DNA of 64,000 bases from CAIWHR01 sp963813415 (GCA_963813415.1 CAWEYW010000008.1:124001-188000); one strand, 5' to 3'; counted from the stretch's first letter, positions 34,616-43,391 are shown. A program made the numbers and translations. The notes: generated by a model not told the origin, from the letters alone.

Positions 34616-35605
34616 ATGGAATTCAAGTTGCACCGTCGTACCCTGCTCAAGGCCGGCGCCGCGCTGGCCGCTTCGCAGTCGTTGTCCTTGTGGGCCCAGG
34701 ACAAGCCCAACCTTCGCTTCGCCGCCGTGTTCTCGGACAAGGACATCCGTGCAGACATGATCCGCATGCTCGCCAAGGACATCGAGGGCGATTTCAAGCT
34801 CGAGCCGTTCTATGGCGGCACGCTGTTCAAGCAGGGCACCGAGCTCGTGGCCCTGCAGCGCGACAACCTCGAGCTCGGCAATGTCGCGCCGCAGGACATC
34901 TCCAAGCAGCTGCCGGCATGGTCGGTCCTGACGTCCGCCTACACGTTCCGCGACGCCCACCATGTGCTGGCGTTCTTCGCCAGCGACCTTGGCGCGCTGA
35001 TGAAGAAGCAGGCCGAGGATCAGCTGCACATCAAGATCCTCGCGCCGACGTTCTATGGCACCCGTCAGGTAGGATTGAAGCCGAAGAAAAAGATCAACAC
35101 GCCCGCGGACATGGCAGGCATCAAGCTCAGGATGCCACCGGGGGATGCATGGCAGCTTCTCGGCCGCTCGATCGGCGCGAATCCCACGCCGATGGCGTAT
35201 GCCGAGACCTACACAGGCCTTCAGACCGGCGCCATCGACGGGCAGGACAACCCGCTGCCCAACGTGCAGAACATGAAGTTCTACGAGGTGATGTCGCAGA
35301 TCGTGCTGACCTCGCACCTGGTCGCCTTCGACGTGCTGTCGATGAACCTCAAGACGTGGAACACCATGGGTGCGGCCAAGCAGAAGAGCTTCCAGGCGGC
35401 GGTCGACAAGGCGATCGCCTGGAGCACGGCGGAGCACCTCAAGCGCGAAGGGGAGCTCGCAGAGGGCTTCAAGAAGCAGGGGCTCGACATCTACACGCCG
35501 GACATCAATGCATTCCGTACCTATGCCCAGAAGGTGTACCTCGCCTCGGACGAGGCGAAGTCATGGGCGCCGGGGATTCTCGACAAGATCGCCGCGGTGA
35601 AGTAA
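34616..35605 (+). CDS. TRAP transporter substrate-binding protein (DctP family)
   Basis: This encodes 329 residues from the ATG at 34616 with a GAGGAGG ribosome-binding site. The N-terminus HRRTLLKAGAALAAS has a twin-arginine motif, so Tat-dependent export to the periplasm is possible. The mature protein is of DctP type: the central text AGIKLRMPPGDAWQLLGRSIGANPTPM contains the Arg that binds the substrate carboxylate (near residue 174), and ETYTGLQTGAIDGQDNPL follows. TRAP systems import organic acids with a Na+ gradient. The island's context points to an aromatic-like or hydroxylated carboxylic acid. Confidence 0.93.
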   Translation: MEFKLHRRTLLKAGAALAASQSLSLWAQDKPNLRFAAVFSDKDIRADMIRMLAKDIEGDFKLEPFYGGTLFKQGTELVALQRDNLELGNVAPQDISKQLPAWSVLTSAYTFRDAHHVLAFFASDLGALMKKQAEDQLHIKILAPTFYGTRQVGLKPKKKINTPADMAGIKLRMPPGDAWQLLGRSIGANPTPMAYAETYTGLQTGAIDGQDNPLPNVQNMKFYEVMSQIVLTSHLVAFDVLSMNLKTWNTMGAAKQKSFQAAVDKAIAWSTAEHLKREGELAEGFKKQGLDIYTPDINAFRTYAQKVYLASDEAKSWAPGILDKIAAVK

Positions 35606-35729
35606 CGAATGCGGAAGGTCGCGGGCCCCTCATGCGGCACGCGACCGCCGCGGCGCCGGACGTCATCGCGTTCGGTGCGTGAAGCGTCCGCCGGCGTCGA
35701 CGATCGGCGTTCACGGGGATGGGGAGAGC

Positions 35730-36245
35730 ATGACTTCATTGGTTCTCAAGGTGGCCGGCTGGGTGCAGCGCCGCTCCGAGAACGTGATTGCCGCGCTGCT
35801 CGGCATCATGTTCGTCGCCTTCGTGTTGCAGATCGTCTTCCGGTACTTCCTCAATCTGCCGACCGGCTGGTCCACCGAGACCGTGGTCATCTGCTGGTTG
35901 TGGCTGGTGCTCTGGGGCACGGCCCTCGCACTGAAGGAGAAGGACGAGATCCGCTTCGACATCTTCACCTCGGTCGCCGGACCGCGCACGCGTCGCGTGA
36001 TGGCGGGCATCGTCTCGATCGTGACGGTCGCCCTTTACAGCCTGTCCCTCCCGGCGACGTACAAGTACGTGGCGTTCATGAAGGTCGAGCACTCGTCGTA
36101 CCTCGACATCCGCCTCGACTGGCTGTACTCGATCTACGTCATCTTCGTCGTCGCCACCATCGTGCGCTATCTGTGGTTGCTGTGGGAGGCCTTGCGCGGT
36201 GAGTTGCCCCCCGAAGAGTCGACCGACGGAGGCCGGACGCCATGA
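35730..36245 (+). CDS. TRAP transporter small membrane subunit (DctQ family)
   Basis: This encodes 171 residues from the ATG at 35730, preceded by GGGGAGAG. Four hydrophobic helices are visible: NVIAALLGIMFVAFVLQIVF, the Trp-rich TETVVICWLWLVLWGTALAL, MAGIVSIVTVALYSLSL and WLYSIYVIFVVATIVRYLW. This is the fixed pattern of DctQ subunits, which pair with the large subunit. Its stop overlaps the start of the dctM-like gene by four bases. Confidence 0.92.
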   Translation: MTSLVLKVAGWVQRRSENVIAALLGIMFVAFVLQIVFRYFLNLPTGWSTETVVICWLWLVLWGTALALKEKDEIRFDIFTSVAGPRTRRVMAGIVSIVTVALYSLSLPATYKYVAFMKVEHSSYLDIRLDWLYSIYVIFVVATIVRYLWLLWEALRGELPPEESTDGGRTP

Positions 36246-37543
36246 GCCTGCCGAGCCCCTTCGTCCTCTCGCTCTTCACCATCGTCGCGCTTAGCCTGCT
36301 GGGTCTCCCGATCGGCCTCGCGATGATCGGCGGATCGGTGCTCTACCTTCTTACCGCGGGCCTCGACGTGGGCACCGCGGCCGAGCAGATCCTCAACGGC
36401 ATGATGACCAGCTATCTGCTGCTGGCGATCCCGCTGTTCATCCTCGCCGCGGAGTTCATGAACGCGGGCAGCATCATGGACAGGCTCGTGCGATTCTGTA
36501 ACGCACTGGTCGGTCGCTTCCGCGGCGGACTGGCCCTGGTCAACGTCGCGCAGGCCATCGTCTTTTCCAGCATGTCGGGGTCCGCGCTGGCCGATGCCGC
36601 GGGTGCGGGCAAGCTCATGCAATCGCTGATGACGCGCGAGGGCAAGTACCCGCGCGCGTTTGCCGCGGCGCTGACGGCTGTCGCGGCCACGATCGGTCCG
36701 ATCATCCCGCCATCGATCCCGCTGGTGGTCTATTCGCTGATCTCGGATACCTCCGTGGGCTACCTGTTCCTCGGCGGCGTGATCCCCGGATTGCTGATCG
36801 GCGCCGTGCAGATGGGCTTGATCGTCGCCGTGGGCAAGCGGCGCAATTTCCCGGTGGAAGCGCGTGTGCCGCTGCGCGAGATGCCTCGCATCACGAAGGA
36901 AGCATTTCCTGCGCTCCTGATGCCGATCATCCTTTTCACCTGCATGTACGGTGGCATCACCACGCCCACCGAAGCTGCGGCCCTGGCGGCAGCCTACGCG
37001 CTGCTCATCGCCGGCGGACTTTACCGAAGCATCGGCCCGACGCACGTCTACCACTCGCTTCTGACCAGCGCGCGCACCACGGTCTCCATCGGCATGCTGA
37101 TCGCGGGTGCGATGGCGTTCAACTATGTGATCACCGTCGAAAACATCCCGAAGGCGGTGAGCGCGATCCTGACTGCCACCAGTCTGTCGCAGTGGGGCTT
37201 CCTGCTGCTCGTCAACGTCATTCTGCTCGTGCTTGGCTGCTTTCTCGAGGGCACGACGATCATTCTCGTCATCCTGCCCGTCCTGCTGCCGACCGCGAGG
37301 GCGCTCGGCGTCGACCCGGTGCATTTCGGTGTCATGGCAGTGACCAACATCATGTTCGGCCTCGTCACGCCCCCGTATGGCCTGCTGCTTTTCATGATGA
37401 CGAAGATCGCGAACGTACCACTGCGCGACATCGTGCGCGAGGTGATGCCCTTTCTCGGCGTCATGCTCATCGCCCTGATGCTGATTACCTACATCCCGGC
37501 CTTCACGCTCTTCCTGCCGCGCCTGTTCGGCTACACGGGCTGA
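36242..37543 (+). CDS. TRAP transporter large permease subunit (DctM family)
   Basis: This encodes 433 residues with about twelve hydrophobic segments, overlapping the small subunit by four bases. Family landmarks include LLAIPLFILAAEFMNAGSIMDRL, SGSALADAAGAGKLMQSLM, GPIIPPSIPLVVYSLISDTS and the final GVMAVTNIMFGLVTPPYGLLLF. It forms the ion-coupled transport channel. With the DctP-type and DctQ-type genes it makes a complete three-gene importer, so the island can capture its own substrate. Confidence 0.95.
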   Translation: MSLPSPFVLSLFTIVALSLLGLPIGLAMIGGSVLYLLTAGLDVGTAAEQILNGMMTSYLLLAIPLFILAAEFMNAGSIMDRLVRFCNALVGRFRGGLALVNVAQAIVFSSMSGSALADAAGAGKLMQSLMTREGKYPRAFAAALTAVAATIGPIIPPSIPLVVYSLISDTSVGYLFLGGVIPGLLIGAVQMGLIVAVGKRRNFPVEARVPLREMPRITKEAFPALLMPIILFTCMYGGITTPTEAAALAAAYALLIAGGLYRSIGPTHVYHSLLTSARTTVSIGMLIAGAMAFNYVITVENIPKAVSAILTATSLSQWGFLLLVNVILLVLGCFLEGTTIILVILPVLLPTARALGVDPVHFGVMAVTNIMFGLVTPPYGLLLFMMTKIANVPLRDIVREVMPFLGVMLIALMLITYIPAFTLFLPRLFGYTG

Positions 37544-38004
37544 CGCAACCGTTCGCGCAGGGACCCTGCCGGTGTGGCCGGACGGGTCATCAGGCAGGAC
37601 GCGGCGTTCGCGGATGTGGGTGTAACACGCGCGCGTCGCAATTGGTCACCCACGCCACTGTGCCGGGCGCGAACGGCTCGGTCGAGTGCGATTGCCCGGC
37701 CGCCCAGTTCGCGCGCCGCTTGAATGCGGCATCCGTGTGGGCAGAGCCGAAAGCGTGGCATCCTTCGCCAGACGACATCCGCCGTTCTCCGTGACCAGCA
37801 TGCCCTCCAGTTCGAGCGCTTTCCCACGCTGCTCCTCGGCCACACCATGCCGTACTGGCCGCCCCAGGAGACTCGCACGTCCTTCCCGGTCATCGCATTC
37901 CTTTTCGAACGATTGCGATACGGTTGCGGGCAGATCGTGCGCGCGATGTGGCGGCGCATTGCTGGCCGATTTGGCTCGCGCGGGGGCGCTTCGTGCTTGA
38001 AGCG
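37544..38004. other. Intergenic stretch, possible degraded coding DNA
   Basis: These 461 bases hold no gene I can support. On the minus strand between 37843 and 37590 two adjacent frames have coding-like codon use: one reads GKALELEGMLVTENGGCRL and another, further on, reads TEPFAPGTVAWVTNCDARVLH to a stop at 37590. Joined by a frame change they could be the remains of one gene. I recognise no family. No tRNA, repeat or terminator is evident. Confidence 0.3.
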
Positions 38005-39630
38005 ATGCAGGTCGCGGGGCGGCGAGCTTTCAGCGGCTCGCCGCTGCGCCACCCCGTGTTCCGGCTGTTCTACCTCGGCTCCATCGGCACCGCCCTCGGT
38101 TACACCATGCAGGCGACGATGGCCGCGTGGGTCATGGCGACGCTCACGCCGTCGGCGCTCATGGTCGCACTCGTGCAGTCGGCGAGCACCGGGCCGTCCC
38201 TGCTGTTCGGCCTCTTCGCTGGCGCCCTTGCCGACATCGTCGATCGCAAGCGGGTCGTACTGGTCACGCAAATCGTGCTGTGCGTCGCCACGGTGGCGCT
38301 CGGCATCGCGGAGCTCGCGGGCGTGATCGGCCCGGTCTCGCTCCTGCTGCTCACGTTCCTGATCGGTGCGGGGTTCACGTTCTACATGCCCGCACAGCAG
38401 GCGAGCGTCAACGACCTCGTCCAGCGCACAGATCTTCCGCGCGCCGTCGCTCTTGGTGCGGTGGCCTTCAACGTGGCGCGGGCGATCGGACCGGCCCTGG
38501 CAGGCACGATCGCGGCCGGGGTGGGCAGCGGCAGCGCGCTGCTCGCAAGCGCGGCCTTCTTCACGCTCATGATGTTCGCCCTGACCCGCTGGAAGCGACC
38601 CAAGGCGATCGTACCGGGGGTACCCGAGAGCCTGCTGTCGGGTGTGCGCAGCGGCGTGCGCTATGCCCGGCATTCGCCGCTCATGCGCGCACTCCTGCTG
38701 CGCAACGTGAGCTTCAGCTTCTGCGCGAGTGCGGTGTGGGCGCTGCTGCCAGTGGTTGCGCGCGACCAGTTGCACCTGGGCGCCGCCGGCTTCGGCCTGC
38801 TGTCCGCCGGGTTCGGGATCGGTGCCATCCTCGGCGCACTGACCATTCCGCGGCAGCTGCAGCGCGTATCGCTCAATACCGTCGTCACGGTCTCCGGGGT
38901 GCTTTGGGTTGGCGCGGCACTGCTGATCGCAGCGTCGAGCTTTACCGCCATCGCCATGGTGGGCATGTTCGGCGCGGGCATTGCGTGGGTCGGCGTGCTG
39001 GCCAGCCTTTCGGCCGGGACCCAGAGCGCCGCACCGGCCTGGGTCCGGGCCCGCGCTCTCGCCATGAACCTCGTCGCGAACCAGGCGTGCCTCGCGCTCG
39101 GAAGCGCCGTGTGGGGTTCGCTGGCTTCGTCGTTCTCGATCCGCATCGCGCTCGCGACTTCGGCCGGCGTGCTGGCTTTCCTGATGGTGCTGCAGCGCGG
39201 GGTGCGGGTGCGCATGGGCGACGAATCGGACGTGTTGCCGGGGGCGCAGCTTCCGGATCTCGGCCTGATCGTGGCGCCGCACGCCGACGAGGGACCGGTG
39301 CTGGTGCAGATCGAGTATCGCGTCGCGCCCGAGCAGCGCGCCGCCTTCCTGCACGCCATCCACGGCATGGAGGATGTACGGCGACGCAATGGTGCCTTCG
39401 ACTGGCGCGTGTTCCGCGACCTGGAGGAAGAGGACCTCTTCGTCGAGCGCTACATCGTGGATTCGTGGGCGGAATACCAAAGGCTGCGGAGCCGCGCGAC
39501 CATCGCCGACCGCGAAGCGCATACGCGCATCGCCGACCTGCAGCGCCCGGCAATCCCGATCCGCATTTCCCGCTTCATCGGCCTCGATCCGCGCGACGTG
39601 CGCGAGTCGGAGCGTGGCGAGCCCGCCTGA
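38005..39630 (+). CDS. MFS exporter (DHA3/EntS type) with a C-terminal ABM-like domain
   Basis: This encodes 541 residues. The start is uncertain; ATG at 38005 is chosen because coding-like sequence and the first helix (FRLFYLGSIGTALGYTMQA) begin soon after, but a GTG at 37993 is possible. About twelve hydrophobic helices occupy residues 15-405, with the family loop ALADIVDRKRVV. After residue 420 a soluble domain follows: VLVQIEYRVAPEQRAAFLHAI, NGAFDWRVFRDLEEEDLFVE and SWAEYQRLRSRATIAD, the ferredoxin-like form of antibiotic-biosynthesis-monooxygenase-type domains. This domain pair is seen in other DUF894/EntS-type transporters. The substrate is unknown. Confidence 0.82.
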   Translation: MQVAGRRAFSGSPLRHPVFRLFYLGSIGTALGYTMQATMAAWVMATLTPSALMVALVQSASTGPSLLFGLFAGALADIVDRKRVVLVTQIVLCVATVALGIAELAGVIGPVSLLLLTFLIGAGFTFYMPAQQASVNDLVQRTDLPRAVALGAVAFNVARAIGPALAGTIAAGVGSGSALLASAAFFTLMMFALTRWKRPKAIVPGVPESLLSGVRSGVRYARHSPLMRALLLRNVSFSFCASAVWALLPVVARDQLHLGAAGFGLLSAGFGIGAILGALTIPRQLQRVSLNTVVTVSGVLWVGAALLIAASSFTAIAMVGMFGAGIAWVGVLASLSAGTQSAAPAWVRARALAMNLVANQACLALGSAVWGSLASSFSIRIALATSAGVLAFLMVLQRGVRVRMGDESDVLPGAQLPDLGLIVAPHADEGPVLVQIEYRVAPEQRAAFLHAIHGMEDVRRRNGAFDWRVFRDLEEEDLFVERYIVDSWAEYQRLRSRATIADREAHTRIADLQRPAIPIRISRFIGLDPRDVRESERGEPA

Positions 39631-39762
39631 CCGCGCGGCACGTCGCCGCCGTGGAGCGTGCGCCGCGCTGCTATAGAATGCGGCGAAGCACCGTGATCGT
39701 CGGCTGCACCGGCGTGAATGCAGGCGACTGCGGTGAGGCGCCGGCACGATGATGAGGATCTG

Positions 39763-40662
39763 ATGACCAACCCGATGGACCGCGAAGCCGTTCCCGAACC
39801 GATCAATCCCCTGGGATTCGACGGGATCGAGTTCATCGAGTTCGCGACGTCGAAGCCGCAGGCGCTCGGCGGCGTGCTGGAGATGATGGGTTTTCGACCG
39901 GTCGCGCGGCATCGCTCGCGCGAGGTCGAGCTCTACCGGCAGGGCGCGATGAATTTGATCGTCAACGCCCAGCCCCTCGATATCCCGCGCGCGGTGCAGC
40001 CGGTGGAGCGCCCGGTGATCAGCGCGTTCGCTTTGCGGGTGCGCGATGCGAGCTATGCATTCAAGCGCGCGCTGGATCTCGGCGCGTGGGCCGTCCCGAG
40101 CCGCGCCGACGCCATGGAGCTCAACATCCCGGCGATCCACGGCGTCGGCGACAGCCTCGTCTACTTCGTCGACCGGTATCGCGAGTTTTCCATCTACGAC
40201 GTCGATTTCCGTCCGATCCCTACGGTGGATCAGCATCCGCCGGCCGTCGCCGGAATGCACTACTTCGGGATCGTCCAGTATGTCGGTCCCGAGCGTACCG
40301 AGGATTGGGCCGCCTTCTATGCGCAGCTCTTCGGCTTCCTGCCGCTTCCGAACCGGGTGCGCTTCGGCATCATGCCCAAAGGCCTGCTGCTGCAAAGCCC
40401 GTGTCGCAACTTCTACCTCCAGCTCATCGAGCCCGGTGATCCGGCGCAGGACATCAATCCGGAGGAGCACCTGCAGCGGATCGGCCTCGGGACGCCGGAC
40501 GTGATGGCCACCGTCGCGGCGCTCGAACAGCGTGGCGTCGAGTTCATCGCGTCGAATGCCGTGCATTCCACCGAGCGCGGCGCGCTGACCAAGTCGTATC
40601 TCGGCAGTGTGATGTTCGAGCTCGTGCACAGCGAGCCGCCGCAGGAAGGCGCGCCGGCGTGA
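39763..40662 (+). CDS. 4-Hydroxyphenylpyruvate-dioxygenase-like protein with an altered metal site
   Basis: This encodes 299 residues with GAGG upstream of the ATG at 39763; a TATAGAAT box near 39672 may be its promoter. The two-barrel HPPD fold is clear: GFDGIEFIEFATSKP at the start, SAFALRVRDASYAFKRALDLG, then GMHYFGIVQYVG and MFELVHSE. Of the three iron ligands, His166 and Glu296 are in place, but the second His is Arg239 (LQRIGL). In QuiC-type dehydroshikimate dehydratases an HPPD-like domain is fused behind a TIM barrel. Here it is a separate gene placed before one, overlapping it by four bases. Confidence 0.8.
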   Translation: MTNPMDREAVPEPINPLGFDGIEFIEFATSKPQALGGVLEMMGFRPVARHRSREVELYRQGAMNLIVNAQPLDIPRAVQPVERPVISAFALRVRDASYAFKRALDLGAWAVPSRADAMELNIPAIHGVGDSLVYFVDRYREFSIYDVDFRPIPTVDQHPPAVAGMHYFGIVQYVGPERTEDWAAFYAQLFGFLPLPNRVRFGIMPKGLLLQSPCRNFYLQLIEPGDPAQDINPEEHLQRIGLGTPDVMATVAALEQRGVEFIASNAVHSTERGALTKSYLGSVMFELVHSEPPQEGAPA

Positions 40663-41552
40663 ACTTCGCCGATTTCGGCATGGATGCGGCGTCCCTCGCG
40701 GGGTCGCTCGAGGGCAAGCTCGCGGCAGTGAAGCAGGCCGGCTTCTCGCAGGTGATGCTGTCCGCCGAGGACATCGTCAACCATCCGGCGGGAACGGCCG
40801 CAGGAGTGCAGGCCGTGCTGGAAAGCGGCCTGCGCGTGACCGGTCTCGAGACGCTGCGCGACTTCGAGGGCCTCGGCGGCCGGCTGCACGCCTACAAGCT
40901 GGACATTGCGAAGGCGATGCTGACCTTGTGCCGCCAGATCCGGTCCGAGCTGCTGGTGGTCGAGGCATCCGTGTCGACCCACGCTGCCAAGGATCCCGCG
41001 GTGCTCGCCCGGGATCTGCGCAAGCTGGCGATGCTCGCCATACCTTTCGGCATCGATGTCGCGTTCAAGGGCCTGCCATGGAGCCGCACCGTCGACGGTT
41101 TCATGAGCGCGTCCGACATCGTGTATCGGGCGGCGTGCCCGAATCTCGGCATCGCGATCGACGCGCTGCATTTCTTCGGTTCGAGCGCCATCTCGCTCGA
41201 GGACGTCGACACCCTGGAGCCGGAACAGGTCATGCTGGTGCAGCTTTCGGACTGCATGTGGCACCAGCTCAAATCGGCCGAGGAGCAGCTCGCGACGGCA
41301 ACGCACTTCCGGGTGTTCCCGGGCGAAGGCGTGCACAGCGAAGTGCTGGCCAATCTCGTCACGCGCCTCGACAAGATCGGCTATTACCGCAACTACAGTC
41401 TCGCGGTCTACAACGACGATTACCGGCAGCTCCCGCCGGAGGTGGTTGCCGATCGCGCGCGCAAATCGGCAGATTGGCTGGGCGAATCGGTGCTGCGGCG
41501 CTCGCTGCCCGTCCCCAACCTTCAGCGCCTGCGCCGGACTCCGGCGAGCTAG
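40659..41552 (+). CDS. TIM-barrel protein related to the QuiC dehydroshikimate-dehydratase domain
   Basis: This encodes 297 residues from a GTG that overlaps the HPPD-like gene's stop. Recognisable QuiC-like pieces are LRDFEGLG near 67, FKGLPWSRTV near 136, GIAIDALHFFG near 164, MLVQLSD near 192 and SLAVYNDDYR near 247. Asp168, His171 and Gln195 match expected ligand positions, but the metal-binding Glu of the E-x-L-x-W-x-R element is Lys137, and the Glu of S-L-E-I-F-N is Ala249. With two of the ligands gone, canonical dehydratase activity is doubtful. A partner role with the HPPD-like protein is possible. Confidence 0.8.
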   Translation: MNFADFGMDAASLAGSLEGKLAAVKQAGFSQVMLSAEDIVNHPAGTAAGVQAVLESGLRVTGLETLRDFEGLGGRLHAYKLDIAKAMLTLCRQIRSELLVVEASVSTHAAKDPAVLARDLRKLAMLAIPFGIDVAFKGLPWSRTVDGFMSASDIVYRAACPNLGIAIDALHFFGSSAISLEDVDTLEPEQVMLVQLSDCMWHQLKSAEEQLATATHFRVFPGEGVHSEVLANLVTRLDKIGYYRNYSLAVYNDDYRQLPPEVVADRARKSADWLGESVLRRSLPVPNLQRLRRTPAS

Positions 41553-41574
41553 CGCGGCCCGCTTCGAGGCGCGA

Positions 41575-42696
41575 ATGCCTGCAACGCTTCCTGCACCGCC
41601 TGCGCGCGTCGGCGATTATGTCGCCGACATCGACACGCCGGCGCTGATCGTCGATCTCGATGCCCTCGAGCGCAACCTGCAGCTCATGGCCAATGCAGTC
41701 CGCGGCTCGGGCGTCGCCCTGCGCCCCCACGCCAAGTCGCACAAATGTCCCGATATCGCGCGCCTGCAGATGGGCCTCGGCGCGGTGGGCGTTTGCTGCC
41801 AGACGGTGCGCGAGGCGGAAGTCCTGGTGGCCGCCGGCATTCCCGATGTGCTCGTCACCAACGAGGTCGTCGGCGTGGCGAAGTCGGTACGACTCGCGGC
41901 GCTCGCGCGCGATGCGCGTGTCGCGGTGCTCGTCGACCACGAGCACAACGTGGCGCGACTCGGGGCCGCTGCCGCCGATGCGGGCGCGACACTGCGCGCG
42001 CTGGTCGAGGTCGACGTTGGCGCGCACCGGTGCGGCGTCGAGCCGGGCCGCGCGGCGGCGATGCTGGCGCAGGCCATCGCGGACGTCCCGGCGCTGGAAT
42101 TCGGCGGCATCCATGCTTACCACGGTGGCGCGCAGCATCGGCGCACGCCGCAGGAGCGCAGCGAAGCCATTGCGAGCGCGACGGCGCTCGCCGTGCAGTC
42201 GCGCGACGCCATCGAGGCGCTCGGCATCGAGTGTCCGACAGTGACGGGCGCGGGAACGGGCACGTGGCAGCTCGAGCGCGACAGCGGCGTCTACACCGAG
42301 CTGCAACCCGGATCGTACGTCTTCATGGATGCCGATTACGGCCGCAACGCGCTTGCCGCGGATCAGCATGCCTTCGAGCAGAGCCTCTTCCTGCTCGCGA
42401 CCGTGATGAGCACGCCGACGGCGGAGCGGGTGATCGTCGATGCGGGATTGAAGGCCTTGGCGTTCGACTCGGGTCCGCCGCTGGTGCATTGCGCGGCGGG
42501 CCTTTCGTTCGAGAAGGCGTCCGACGAGCACGGCGTGATCGGCGTGCAGACCGGCATCGATCCGCCACGGCTGGGCGATCGGCTGTGGCTCATTCCGGGC
42601 CACTGCGACCCCACGGTGAACCTGCACGACTGGCTCGTCGGCGTGCGCGGGGAGCGGGTCGAGTGCATCTGGCCTATTGCGGCGCGCGGGCACTGA
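41575..42696 (+). CDS. PLP-dependent D-threonine aldolase / 3-hydroxyaspartate aldolase-like protein (DSD1 family)
   Basis: This encodes 373 residues. The fold-type III barrel shows the PLP Lys54 in LRPHAKSHKCPDIARLQ, VDVGAHRCGVEPG near 145 and GIHAYHGGAQH near 182. The metal-binding C-terminal motif GHCDPTVNLHDW sits near 341. These enzymes split beta-hydroxy-D-amino acids to glycine (or glyoxylate-derived products) and an aldehyde, using a divalent metal. It begins 22 bases after the TIM-barrel gene on the same strand, so it likely belongs to that transcript. The substrate remains open. Confidence 0.88.
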   Translation: MPATLPAPPARVGDYVADIDTPALIVDLDALERNLQLMANAVRGSGVALRPHAKSHKCPDIARLQMGLGAVGVCCQTVREAEVLVAAGIPDVLVTNEVVGVAKSVRLAALARDARVAVLVDHEHNVARLGAAAADAGATLRALVEVDVGAHRCGVEPGRAAAMLAQAIADVPALEFGGIHAYHGGAQHRRTPQERSEAIASATALAVQSRDAIEALGIECPTVTGAGTGTWQLERDSGVYTELQPGSYVFMDADYGRNALAADQHAFEQSLFLLATVMSTPTAERVIVDAGLKALAFDSGPPLVHCAAGLSFEKASDEHGVIGVQTGIDPPRLGDRLWLIPGHCDPTVNLHDWLVGVRGERVECIWPIAARGH

Positions 42697-42722
42697 GCGT
42701 GCCGGCACGGCCGCGAGGCCGT

Positions 42723-43391
42723 TCATGCGGAGCCCAGCGTCACCATCCCATTGCGCGTGCGGAGCATCGCCACGAGCCGGGTCTCGCGGTCGTAGCTCAC
42801 GCGCATCGCGGCCGCCAGTCCGAGGCGCTGCAGCGCGTGCCGCACGACGTTCGGTTCCGGGTGGGTGCCGGCGAGCTCGATGAGCTGCACGCCGGATTCC
42901 GGCAGGCGCTCGGCCGGATGCATCGGCACGTCCCACTGGATCAACGTCGGGACGAGGCCACGGCTGGGTAGGGATCCGTCGTCCGGCACCGTGATGCGCC
43001 AGCGATAATCGCCGCGCGACATGGCGTGCACGGGGCCGAGGGCTACGGCGCTCGCCTGTGCCGCGACGTCGATGTTCGCCGTGCGCGCCACCCAGTGGAT
43101 GAGCCGTGGCTGTTCCAGCAGCTCCGATTGCAGGGCGACGCCGTCCAGGCCGAACCAGCGCGGTCGCTCCGGCTTGGTGCCCGCCGGATCGATCGCGATG
43201 ATCTCGAGGTACAGCTTGTCGCCGAGCTTCAGCAGCGCATTGTGGGTACCCATCGCAACGTGCTTGCCACCGGGCTGCGGTACGGCCCCCGTGAGCGTCG
43301 CGACGTAATCGATGCCGTCAGCGAGGGTCGTCGCCGCGAGGACGAGATGATCGATCTCGGCGAGGGGCTGGGCCGACATGAGGGCTGGCAT
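42723..43391 (-). CDS. VOC-superfamily protein (Glyoxalase_3-like)
   Basis: This encodes 222 residues from the ATG at 43391, which shares one base with the stop of the preceding VOC gene (TGATG); ATG at 43379 is an alternative. It opens EIDHLVLAATTLADGIDYV, and the middle part contains HVAMGTHNALLKLGDKLYLEIIAIDP, the layout of the PF13468 Glyoxalase-like domain. Several His and Glu residues could bind metal, but the reaction is unknown. The gene is coupled to the upstream VOC gene, so the two proteins probably act together. Confidence 0.82.
   Translation of the reverse strand: MPALMSAQPLAEIDHLVLAATTLADGIDYVATLTGAVPQPGGKHVAMGTHNALLKLGDKLYLEIIAIDPAGTKPERPRWFGLDGVALQSELLEQPRLIHWVARTANIDVAAQASAVALGPVHAMSRGDYRWRITVPDDGSLPSRGLVPTLIQWDVPMHPAERLPESGVQLIELAGTHPEPNVVRHALQRLGLAAAMRVSYDRETRLVAMLRTRNGMVTLGSA

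Noticed and set aside
37531..40629. A 1032-residue minus-strand open frame
   Set aside because: It is antisense to the MFS and HPPD-like genes. Its translation is Arg/His/Asp-rich with no domain, as expected from high-GC shadow frames. The same applies to 29307-32120 and 55374-58055.
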